Below, in pieces: positions 19,130-27,994 of a stretch of 45,063 nt of DNA. The stretch spans positions 1 through 45,063 of the forward strand of contig JAMOMQ010000060.1 of NCBI GenBank assembly GCA_027066995.1. Direction: 5' to 3'. The DNA comes from Flavobacteriales bacterium (lineage in GTDB: Bacteria; Bacteroidota; Bacteroidia; Flavobacteriales; Flavobacteriaceae). The notes below the pieces were generated by a model that was given only the letters and a program-made list of their open reading frames with translations, had not been told where the DNA came from and did not search any database. A program made the position numbers and the translations under genes. Each line of letters opens with the position of its first letter. Positions within the stretch are counted from its first letter, which is position 1.

Positions 19130-19253
19130 TAAGAACTTGTCTCAAAAGGCTTTATAGTAATAAGTAAGTTATTAAATTATTGATTTTCAAGCTTAAGATT
19201 CCTCACTTTTGTCCGGAATGTCAGCTGATTCACTCTTTTGAGACAACCTCTTA
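19130..19253 (-). mobile_element. MITE-like element, TGTCTCAAAAG terminal repeat family, copy A
   Basis: TAAGAACTTGTCTCAAAAG at left, CTTTTGAGACAACCTCTTA at right; inner sequence reverse-complement resembles the core of copy C at 31089-31222. Confidence 0.65.
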
Positions 19254-19364
19254 ATCAAGAAAAAAACGCAGTGGTAGCCGTAGCTATGAGTTCGTATTTT
19301 CGATGCAGCGTAAGCCAAAAAGAAACGAAATATCGGACTATTTTGTATGTCGTTTTGGTATTAG
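19253..19364 (+). repeat. Dispersed intergenic repeat, copy 2 (opposite orientation to 294-407)
   Basis: aatcaagaaaaaaacgcagtggtagccgtagctatgag...gtaagccaaaaagaaacgaaatatcggactattttgtatgtcgttttggtatta. Confidence 0.75.
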
Positions 19365-20656
19365 TCTTTTACGGGCACAATCTTATATTCAATTTTAGGA
19401 TGTCTGGTATCGGTATTTACCCAAACAACTAACAAATGGTCCGTGTCAATAACACCAATAACCGGATGATTATTTTGTGTTAACGGCCGGCTGATTTCAA
19501 ATTGCTTTTCGGTATAGTCAGGTTGAATACTATGTAACACTATTTTGTAATAACCTTTGCCGTTTTGTTCATAATATTCTTCATAAACAACATAAAAATT
19601 GCCATCTAAACTTACCATTTGCGGGTGCCTCCCTTCAATAGTAATTCTTTTTTTATGACCAAACAACGTATCTTTTATCTCTTTATCAGTATAATAAATA
19701 CCACTTTTGTTTTGCACCCCGGTAAACCAAATCCCTGCCAATTTTTGTCCGTTGTATGCCAATGAAGGCCCCGTATGAGGACAACCATTGACATGCCAAT
19801 TATCTTCACTCAAGCGCATGGGTTTAGTAAAATTTTTCCCATTGTCTGTAGATTTTAAATAATACATGTCCCTGATTTCCATAAAGCCATAACCGTCAAA
19901 ACCTTTTTCATCCGGCTCTATAATATTACGGTAAGCCACATGAATAACACCGTTAGAATCAACAAAAATTTCTGTTCGGCAACACTCACAAGTAGAACCT
20001 GCAATGGGTTTTTGAATAACAAAACCATTTGTATCCTTTGTTTGACCGTAAAACAAACATTTGCCTTTGTGCTCAGGATCTAATTTTCGCCTATTGTCCA
20101 GCCATGACATTCCTAATTCCCCATTTTTTAACAGAGCTATATCATAAAAACTTAGACTGGTGGCTTTAGGGTCGGCAACTACCAAATGTTCGGGAGACCA
20201 AGTCTTTCCCGAGTCTTGAGAAATGGTATAATATAATTTACCTCCGAAACGTGACCTGTCATTTTTACTTTTTTTTCGGTATACCGCATACATAATGCCT
20301 CTGGCGTTCATACCAACTTTTGCCATGCTTTCGGCATGCATTTGTAAGCCTTTTGCCGGTGTAACCGTTCTGATTTTTCCAAACTTTTGTTTTTCAAGAT
20401 TAAAAAAAACAAACTTCAACATATTTTTTTGCTTGTCATGATCATCTCTTTGGGTCCAATTTAAAATGATTTGTGTCCCCGTATTAAACAAAAAAGGCCC
20501 TTCGGCATTTAGATTTATGTCGCTAATAATTGTTGAAGCTTTCGATTGGCCGGCTTCCTGTTTTTTTTCATTTATCATATTTTCTTTCCGATCATTTTTA
20601 CAACCGGACAGACTAATCAGAAAGAAAAACAAAAATATTACATGTTTTTTTATCAT
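19361..20656 (-). CDS. Asp-box (sialidase-like fold) lipoprotein with CxCC motif
   Basis: MIKKHVIFLFFFLISLSGCKND lipobox; Asp-boxes SQDSGKTWSPE and STDNGKNFTKP; GSTCECCRTEIFVDSNG. Confidence 0.78.
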   Translation of the reverse strand: MIKKHVIFLFFFLISLSGCKNDRKENMINEKKQEAGQSKASTIISDINLNAEGPFLFNTGTQIILNWTQRDDHDKQKNMLKFVFFNLEKQKFGKIRTVTPAKGLQMHAESMAKVGMNARGIMYAVYRKKSKNDRSRFGGKLYYTISQDSGKTWSPEHLVVADPKATSLSFYDIALLKNGELGMSWLDNRRKLDPEHKGKCLFYGQTKDTNGFVIQKPIAGSTCECCRTEIFVDSNGVIHVAYRNIIEPDEKGFDGYGFMEIRDMYYLKSTDNGKNFTKPMRLSEDNWHVNGCPHTGPSLAYNGQKLAGIWFTGVQNKSGIYYTDKEIKDTLFGHKKRITIEGRHPQMVSLDGNFYVVYEEYYEQNGKGYYKIVLHSIQPDYTEKQFEISRPLTQNNHPVIGVIDTDHLLVVWVNTDTRHPKIEYKIVPVKD

Positions 20657-20866
20657 AATGTTTTATTTTTTTCCAAAGAGACCATCTCTCAAAAGAGTGC
20701 GTTATTTGTTATGCCAAACATAGTATGAAATCTCATGCTTGACAAACGGCAACTTATTGTTTCATATAATTTACGAAAAATACTTTTGATACCAAATAGA
20801 TTTATAAACTGGTTCACAATATTTTATATGTCGTTTTGGCATGAGACAGCCTCTTTGGGTTTGATT

Positions 20867-21036
20867 ATTATAACTGAACTTTCGCAAGTAATTGTTTGTT
20901 GTGATAATTAATTGATGCGTAATATAATACGATAAATTCCAAGCTTGTCATATTGAGTGTCCCGAATCGCTTCGCTCTCGGGACACTCGGATGTGACATT
21001 ACTTGATTATCAATCATGCGAAAGTTCAGTTATAAT
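20867..21036. mobile_element. MITE-like element (about 170 bp), TIR ATTATAACTGAACTTTCGCA
   Basis: ATTATAACTGAACTTTCGCA near 20867 and TGCGAAAGTTCAGTTATAAT ending 21036; internal 11-bp perfect stem GAGTGTCCCGA/TCGGGACACTC. Confidence 0.7.
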
Positions 21037-21060
21037 TTAATACAAAATATCTTTGATTTA

Positions 21061-23349
21061 CTATTTAAAATTATAAGAAAGTCCTATATTAAACGAACGT
21101 TTCTCACCCGGACGATAAGAGGTTCCCCACGCCGATTTGCTAGCCGAAGTTGCATACAGTGCATCGGTTAAATTTAAAACATTAAACCAAACTTTAAATT
21201 TGTCGAATTTTTTTCCCATTCTCAGATTAAAAATATCATATCCCTCATACTCTTGTGTATTGGCATCATCCATATAATAAGGATCTACGTGAAACCACTC
21301 CAAGCCTATGTAACTGTTTTTTAAAAAAGCAGGATGATATTTTAATTCGGAACTCATAACCAATTTTGGAGCGCCCGGCATCTCGTTACCCGAAAAATCT
21401 TTACCCTTGGGCGTATATACATCATAGGTATGCGAACTAACCGCACCGTTTAATTTTAAGGACAGTTCTTTGGTGGCAAAATACTGGAGACTAAATTCCA
21501 AACCTTGATGGGTAGTTTCAGCCACATTTTGATTGACTCTGTCGCCATTGTCCAATTTAACGGAAATAATTTCATTTTCAGCCTTTAATACATAGTAAGC
21601 TAAATCTAACACTAATTTGTTTTGAAACAAACTAATCCATGTGCCGGTTTCATAATTATCATAATACACAGGGTCTAAACCGGGGACTTTAACACCGCGA
21701 TACAATTCGCCTACTTCCGGTGGACGAAAACCTTTGCTGTAATTGGCATAAAAACTCAAATCTTTATTAACTTTATAGACGGCACCGAATTTAGGTGTAA
21801 ATGCATTAAAAGAATCTTTGGAGTCAGGCGCACCGGAATAAGCATCCGTTCCAAGATTGTTTTGATAATCATAATTAATGTTGTCATATCGTGCCGAAGC
21901 CAATAATTTAAATGACTTGCTGATTTTGTATTCGGCATTGGCATATAAACCAATATTTAATACATCTACATTATAATCGGTTTTGAGAGAATCGGTTTCT
22001 TGATAAGTATCATAAATGGCATCATCGGTTTTGTGCACCCTAATGTATTTGGCATAATAAGAATTAGGACTATAATCAACTGATACCCCTCCGGTTAAAT
22101 TGAACTTGCCTGTTTTGTAATTATCTTGTAAAATGGTTCCGACACTATAAAAAGTATTATCATTAATTTCACCATGAGCCAAATTCGGATCACCGGTATG
22201 TGCCCAAGGTTTATAGTCGTCCTTAATACGATAGTGCGGATTTTGTTCCACATCGTTATAACGGGCAAAAACCGTTGCTTTTATTTGATTGGCATCGCTT
22301 GTGTTGCTAACCAGTTGTGTGTAATAACGCAGAGCCTTGACCTTACGATAAGTAAACCTGTATTGTGAAGTATAATCTTGTCCGTAGAAATACAGACTAT
22401 CCAATCCTCCGGTCATATCTGTTTTATAGTCAATATAATTGATAGCGGTTTTAATATAAGTTTTGTCATTTAACTGATTATTCATTTTAATAAAAGCCGA
22501 AACCTTATCATAATCGGAATGTTCTCTATAACCGTCTCTACGACCACTGTAATCTATGGTTGCAATTACACCTGTTTTATTAAAACTACTCGAAGCTAAA
22601 GCTCCTATTTTTCTATACCCTACATCATTTCCCATTGCATATACATTGTAATTAGGTGTAGCCGTAGGTTCTTTGGTAATGAAATTGATAGCACCTCCAA
22701 TAGCTCCACTTCCATACATAGCAGAATAGGGACCGCGTATGATTTCAATTTTTTTGAGTGCGGAATGATTGATTTCAATCAAAGCATTGTGATTAAAAAC
22801 GCCTGTTGTTCTGATAGGAATACCATCTTCAAGATATAAGAATACACTTTTATAACTAATAGGTTGCCGAATAGACATAGAGTGCTGCTCATTGCCCAAA
22901 TCAACCATCATAACACCCGGCGCTTTATTCAAAACTTCTTCAAGTGTAATAGGTTTTGTTTCCTCAAGTTCTTTGGCGGCAATCTGTGTAATGGATATAG
23001 GAACCCCTTTACGTTGTTGCCGTTCATTACCTGCAGTAATCACCACTTTTTCCAATTGATCGGCTTTAGGTTTTAAAGCCACAACAGCAGGCATCTCCAA
23101 AGCTTTGTAAGACACCTTTTCATAGCCCATAAAACTTATATGAATCATGGCATTTTTCGGCACATTATTAAGCTCGTAATAACCGGTTATATCGGTAACA
23201 GTTCCCTTATTATTATCTACATATACATTGACACCCATCAAACCTTCCTTTGTTTGACTGTCAATGACTTTCCCTTTTAAATCAATATTTTGAGCGATAA
23301 TACTTTGAAATGTCAATAACATTCCTAAGATGATAAATATCTTTTTCAT
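21061..23349 (-). CDS. TonB-dependent receptor with N-terminal carboxypeptidase-regulatory-like domain
   Basis: NIDLKGKVIDSQTKEGLMGVNVYVDNNKGTVTDITGYYELNNVP, plug TLEEVLNKAPGVMMVD, RGPYSAMYGSGAIGGAINFITKEP, beta-barrel C-terminus SFNIGLSYNFK. Confidence 0.95.
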   Translation of the reverse strand: MKKIFIILGMLLTFQSIIAQNIDLKGKVIDSQTKEGLMGVNVYVDNNKGTVTDITGYYELNNVPKNAMIHISFMGYEKVSYKALEMPAVVALKPKADQLEKVVITAGNERQQRKGVPISITQIAAKELEETKPITLEEVLNKAPGVMMVDLGNEQHSMSIRQPISYKSVFLYLEDGIPIRTTGVFNHNALIEINHSALKKIEIIRGPYSAMYGSGAIGGAINFITKEPTATPNYNVYAMGNDVGYRKIGALASSSFNKTGVIATIDYSGRRDGYREHSDYDKVSAFIKMNNQLNDKTYIKTAINYIDYKTDMTGGLDSLYFYGQDYTSQYRFTYRKVKALRYYTQLVSNTSDANQIKATVFARYNDVEQNPHYRIKDDYKPWAHTGDPNLAHGEINDNTFYSVGTILQDNYKTGKFNLTGGVSVDYSPNSYYAKYIRVHKTDDAIYDTYQETDSLKTDYNVDVLNIGLYANAEYKISKSFKLLASARYDNINYDYQNNLGTDAYSGAPDSKDSFNAFTPKFGAVYKVNKDLSFYANYSKGFRPPEVGELYRGVKVPGLDPVYYDNYETGTWISLFQNKLVLDLAYYVLKAENEIISVKLDNGDRVNQNVAETTHQGLEFSLQYFATKELSLKLNGAVSSHTYDVYTPKGKDFSGNEMPGAPKLVMSSELKYHPAFLKNSYIGLEWFHVDPYYMDDANTQEYEGYDIFNLRMGKKFDKFKVWFNVLNLTDALYATSASKSAWGTSYRPGEKRSFNIGLSYNFK

Positions 23350-23394
23350 TTCTTTATTTTGTTTTATTTTTGTTTACTTGTCATTTTTTTGGCA

Positions 23395-23523
23395 TAAAAA
23401 ACCCTCTCTACTTAATAAAAGCAGGTTTATTGAACCCTTGGAGAGGTAAAGCAATACCGGATAATAATTTGAGCAATGAGAACACGTCCAATGCTTCTAA
23501 CTCAAAAAAAACCGGTATTGCTT
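23395..23523 (-). ncRNA. Candidate structured leader / attenuator upstream of TonB receptor
   Basis: Minus strand: 12-bp perfect stem AAGCAATACCGG/CCGGTATTGCTT (23512-23523 and 23449-23460), inner TTTGAG/CTCAAA pairing, followed by CCTCTC...GAGAGG stem (23403-23446) and TTTTTT. Confidence 0.55.
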
Positions 23524-23560
23524 ATTCCTAATTAACCAAAATCAAACTATTACTTTCTAA

Positions 23561-24322
23561 TTATTGTTGATAAGTAAAGGTTGACTTGCTGCAACCATTG
23601 ACTTCAAAATCTTTACTGGCTCCGGTAACCGGCGTACCTGCTTCAACTTTTTTGGCAGAAATAACCACAAAATATTCTGCACCGTCTTGCAAGTCGGTTA
23701 CAGGACGCATCCAACCATTGCTACCATCCAAAGTAATGGTATGTGACAAATTGGTTTTATCTATCATAGGCACTTTATACAAAGGCTTTGCGTCTGCAAT
23801 TTTTCCGGTATTAGGATCTTTTTCAACCAGTTTTACACAATAAAAGTCAGCTTGTGGCACATCATTCCAAGTAACTTCTATGGTTTGCGGATTGGCATTT
23901 TGATTATAAACGAGGTTAATACCGGGAATACTGGTATCTTCTCCTTCTAAAACATCGGTTACTGTTTTTTCATAACCATCACTGAATTTCAAAGTAAAGG
24001 TATAAGTTCCGGCCGGAGGAATAGTATTTCCGGCCATGCCCACGGCTGTAAGTTTTCCATCGCCTGCCCAAAAAGCATGCAAATCATAAACAGTTCCATC
24101 AGGACCTTTGACACTGCTGCCGTCAGCAACAACACCTTCTGCCCCTACAAAGAATATAGGCAAATATTTTTCTTGCCCCATCATCATCATTTTTTTGGTC
24201 AAAACATCGCCGTAAGCATCGTCATGAGTATTAACTATTTCATCATCATCATTACTACATGCAGTAAAATTGAATAATATTGCCATCATAAGCATGGCTG
24301 TAAATATTTTTTTTGTTTTCAT
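23561..24322 (-). CDS. Secreted lipoprotein between two TonB receptors
   Basis: MKTKKIFTAMLMMAILFNFTACSNDDDE lipobox; 253 aa; KKMMMMGQEKYLPIFFVGAEG motif; fibronectin-like later half inferred from EVTWNDVPQADFYCVKL. Confidence 0.75.
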   Translation of the reverse strand: MKTKKIFTAMLMMAILFNFTACSNDDDEIVNTHDDAYGDVLTKKMMMMGQEKYLPIFFVGAEGVVADGSSVKGPDGTVYDLHAFWAGDGKLTAVGMAGNTIPPAGTYTFTLKFSDGYEKTVTDVLEGEDTSIPGINLVYNQNANPQTIEVTWNDVPQADFYCVKLVEKDPNTGKIADAKPLYKVPMIDKTNLSHTITLDGSNGWMRPVTDLQDGAEYFVVISAKKVEAGTPVTGASKDFEVNGCSKSTFTYQQ

Positions 24323-24349
24323 ATTTTTTATTTTTTTGGATTGGTTTTT

Positions 24350-26632
24350 TTAAAATTTATATTTTACAAAGACATTAAAGCTTCTGCCCGGCTCAAAAAT
24401 CCGTCTACCGTTCAAATCGTCGGCATTGACAAAAGCAAAGTTCAAATGGTTGTAATAAGCCTCATTGGTAATGTTGGTCACTGCGCCGCCTATTGAAAGT
24501 CCCTTATAAGGTTTCCAGCCGGCACGCAAATCGACAGTGGTATGTCCCGGTGTTTCCGTTTCTAAGAAACTGGGAGCATAATCTGTTTGTGTTGCCACAA
24601 ATTCGGCTCTTACATCTGCCCAATAAGCCGGTTTTTCATATTTCACCTCAAAATGAGCGTTGGGTGGTGCCACTTGTGCCAAAGGTTCGTCCAAAGTCGT
24701 ATTGTAAGCTTTGGTAAAACTGACATCTGCTTTTATTGTCCAATAATCATTGATTAAATACTGTACATATGTATCAAAACCATACTGGTAAGCATTGACA
24801 TTACGAAATACTTTGGGGGCTTTGGGAGCACTACCACAAGCTCCTTCACTGGAAATCAAGGCAGGTGTAAGAACAGGCGTGATATAATCTTGCAAGTAAG
24901 AATAAAAAATACTACCACCTGCTTGTAAACCTTTCCATTTTTTTTGAACGGAAAGTTCTACTTGATTATTAATCTCGGGTTTCAAATTGGGATTACCGAT
25001 ATATTCACGGCTATCACGTCCTACTATAAACCGGTAAATATAGCGCTCAATCATAGATGGCGTGCGAGTCCCGCGTCCATAAGCCAGTTGCATTTGGTAA
25101 TTGTCCTTTTTGTATTTAACAGCAATATTACCACCTACGGTGATATCCGTTTTTTGACCGACTTTACCATAAATGGCAATAAATCCGGCAGCAGGATCAC
25201 GAGCTTCCGACATCACATAATCAGTGCGCAAGCCGGCTGTTAAATAATAGGTGTCAGACAATTTACGATTGGCTTCTACAAAATAACCGAAATCATTGAT
25301 ATAAGCGTCTTGCCAAACTTTCAGTTTTTTGATAGTTGGCGGATCCAAAGGTACGCCGGTTGCAGGATTGTTATTCACTATAACCGTCTTGGTACCATCT
25401 CTTTGTATGACATCCGCATCTATACCGGTATAGACCAACCATTCTTTGCGAGGCGTCAAAGCAAATTCCAATTTACCACCCATGGTATTCGATGTTACCG
25501 GAGTTCTGGCATCAATGCCGGGATAATTGGGTCGTGGCGTATCCATATCAAAACCATTAGTCATCAAGTGGTCAACATAGGAATAATAAGATTTGAATTG
25601 CACGTATTTGATTTTGTCCGATACTTTTTTAATCTTATAATCCAAACCCAACAAATAACTGTCGTCTTTGGGCGAATCCATCATTAATCCGGCATGCTTG
25701 ATATCACGTCCGAATTTTTGATGCCAATTGACCTGCAGACGTTGATCGGTTGTGGGATTATAGCCTAATTTTATTGAGTAACTATCCGTTTTAAATCCGG
25801 AAGGCACTACATAATCCGCCCCATCGGTATAGTCACCAAAATCACGATGTTCGCCATCTACACTCATATCAAACTTTTTGGTGGCATACAACAGGTCTGC
25901 GCGTAAAACCAAATTGTTACCATTGGTTTCATAACCGGATTGTAAAGTGCCGTGTAATCCGTAATTATCGGGGGTAGGCTCACGGGTTACCATATTGATA
26001 ACTCCACCGAAAACCTGACCGAAACGCACGGTAAAGGGGCCTTTGACCACTTCTATTTTTCGCACCGATTCGGGTATGACATGGGCCGTAATCGGATCCA
26101 TACGGTTGGGACAAGCATTAACCATTTTGCTACCGCCGTCATACTTAATATTTAATTCCTCATACTTAAAGGAACGCAAAGAAGGCTCCATGGCTGAAGC
26201 ACTGCGCTTTTGAATATTGAATCCGGGGATGTCCTTAAACAAATCGGCTACGTTACGCGGCTGACTGCCTTTTTTAATGTCATCAACCACAACCACAGAA
26301 TGTGTAATATCTTCCAAAGGATCGGCCTTGATAATTACTTCATCTAATTTTACAGGGCCTTTTTCCAAAAAGATTTTGACATGTCCTGAGGCGGAAACAA
26401 TGAGCGTTTTATAACCCGGGGAAGAAATAACAATTTTGGCACCGGCTGGCACTTTGATTTCAAATTCGCCATCAATGCCGGTAGTGGTTTTAATGTTGGT
26501 GTTTTGCACCATAACAACTGCACCGGCAATAGGCAGTTTATCGGTTTTGTCATATACTTCACCCGTTATACTTTTGTTTTGGCCATAAATCATGCCTGTA
26601 AACAAAAGTAACAATAAGAATATTTTTTTCAT
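24350..26632 (-). CDS. TonB-dependent receptor, copper-type (OprC/NosA-like) signature
   Basis: CarboxypepD_reg-like N-terminus, plug, MVNACPNRMDPITAHVIPESVRKIEVVKGPFTVRFG; CxxxM arrangement and HAGLMMDSPKDDSYLLGLDYK segment. Confidence 0.88.
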   Translation of the reverse strand: MKKIFLLLLLFTGMIYGQNKSITGEVYDKTDKLPIAGAVVMVQNTNIKTTTGIDGEFEIKVPAGAKIVISSPGYKTLIVSASGHVKIFLEKGPVKLDEVIIKADPLEDITHSVVVVDDIKKGSQPRNVADLFKDIPGFNIQKRSASAMEPSLRSFKYEELNIKYDGGSKMVNACPNRMDPITAHVIPESVRKIEVVKGPFTVRFGQVFGGVINMVTREPTPDNYGLHGTLQSGYETNGNNLVLRADLLYATKKFDMSVDGEHRDFGDYTDGADYVVPSGFKTDSYSIKLGYNPTTDQRLQVNWHQKFGRDIKHAGLMMDSPKDDSYLLGLDYKIKKVSDKIKYVQFKSYYSYVDHLMTNGFDMDTPRPNYPGIDARTPVTSNTMGGKLEFALTPRKEWLVYTGIDADVIQRDGTKTVIVNNNPATGVPLDPPTIKKLKVWQDAYINDFGYFVEANRKLSDTYYLTAGLRTDYVMSEARDPAAGFIAIYGKVGQKTDITVGGNIAVKYKKDNYQMQLAYGRGTRTPSMIERYIYRFIVGRDSREYIGNPNLKPEINNQVELSVQKKWKGLQAGGSIFYSYLQDYITPVLTPALISSEGACGSAPKAPKVFRNVNAYQYGFDTYVQYLINDYWTIKADVSFTKAYNTTLDEPLAQVAPPNAHFEVKYEKPAYWADVRAEFVATQTDYAPSFLETETPGHTTVDLRAGWKPYKGLSIGGAVTNITNEAYYNHLNFAFVNADDLNGRRIFEPGRSFNVFVKYKF

Positions 26633-26805
26633 TTTTTTGTCCTTTTATTTATTATTAAAATTTTGACAAAATCATCCTACAAAGGAAAAAATTGTAAATT
26701 TTACAATATATAGTCAATTCAAACAGGCAAATAGCTTATTACTTAAAATCAATTGTTTTTTAAGCGGTTACCAAAATATTGAATGACTTATGAATATTGT
26801 AAATG

Positions 26806-27222
26806 CTAAATAAATAAAATGACAGGAGGCGGTTTGATTAAAGAGGGAAGAAAACCTTTAAAAGTTTTTTGAGTCAGAAAAACATTTTGCACTTCTGCAA
26901 ATTGACAAATTTGATAATATTTTTTGTGCATTCCCAAACGGTAATAATCCGTATACTCTTTGAGTTTTAAAGTAGGAATCGTATTTTTTTTCTTACCGGG
27001 ATTATCATCTCCCAATACCTTTTTAATTTCTTTTTTCAGATGACATTTACCGTTACAATGCATTTCCGGTTTGTCTTTATTGACGCAAAGATCTTCGGAA
27101 ATATGCTTGTAATTAATCACATAATCCACCATAGGTATAGCCGGACTGACTATAACTAACAAGTATAATACTATTAATATGTATGAAACAAATTGCTTCA
27201 AAAAAATAATTTTAGTTATCAA
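26806..27222 (-). CDS. Small membrane-anchored protein with CVNKxxPxxxCNGKCHLKK motif
   Basis: N-terminal TM segment; DLCVNKDKPEMHCNGKCHLKKEIKK; proline-rich C-terminus KPPPVILFI; adjacent to TonB receptor. Confidence 0.7.
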   Translation of the reverse strand: MITKIIFLKQFVSYILIVLYLLVIVSPAIPMVDYVINYKHISEDLCVNKDKPEMHCNGKCHLKKEIKKVLGDDNPGKKKNTIPTLKLKEYTDYYRLGMHKKYYQICQFAEVQNVFLTQKTFKGFLPSLIKPPPVILFI

Positions 27223-27510
27223 TCCTAAATAGATTGATGTAGTTTAAGTTAAACAACATGATTCACTAAACTAAAGGTTTATGAATTGTTACTGTAAAAC
27301 TTTCATAATTTAAACAGCTTTGTTAAAAAGGGACTTGTAACAACATCCAAAGTTGTATTATGAGAGATATGAATCCCGTCAAAAGAATTAAAGCTAAAAT
27401 TTTTTATTGTAATGCGATTACAAATCCCCCTTAAATTGGTTGTGTAAGGATAAAGATAGCTCCTAAAAAAACACATACCTGATTTTGTTAGCTAATAACA
27501 AGTAGTATAG

Positions 27511-27921
27511 CTATGAAACTTGCGGAGGACGAAATAGTTCTTCAATATGAGAACTGGTAGGTGGTTGGATTATGAAATCTGAAATTTTTTCAAAATTTTG
27601 AGTAGGACACTCATAGACCGGAGTGTTGGGTTGATATAAAGTTTTTACAAAAACCGAAATGGAAACAACCGGTAATTTTGGCACTTGTTTTTTTTGATCT
27701 TTACAAACGCGCTTTAACAAGGCCTTGAGGTAAGCATCTTGCACCGGTGGTTTGACAGTATCTTCATTGTAACACTCACAAGCACATTGTTCTTCCAAAC
27801 CGGTTAATTCAACCGATTGGGTTTGAACCGAAAAATAGTATTGCACAAACGGCACTGCCGGCTGTAACATAGCCGTGATAAATGCCATTAACAATAATAT
27901 GGTGTATATTTTATTTTTCAA
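27511..27921 (-). CDS. Small membrane-anchored Cys-containing protein, same layout as neighbour
   Basis: N-terminal TM then CACEC...C; C-terminus TSSHIEELFRPPQVS. Confidence 0.65.
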   Translation of the reverse strand: MKNKIYTILLLMAFITAMLQPAVPFVQYYFSVQTQSVELTGLEEQCACECYNEDTVKPPVQDAYLKALLKRVCKDQKKQVPKLPVVSISVFVKTLYQPNTPVYECPTQNFEKISDFIIQPPTSSHIEELFRPPQVS

Positions 27922-27994
27922 TTCAGGTAAATTATGTTACAAAGATAATAAAAATCAAATATAATACAAATTTGTATTTTTTTATTTTGTAAAA

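Noticed and set aside
19238-19432. ORF of 64 aa on + strand
   Set aside because: Translation of the dispersed repeat and of the antisense of the Asp-box lipoprotein end.
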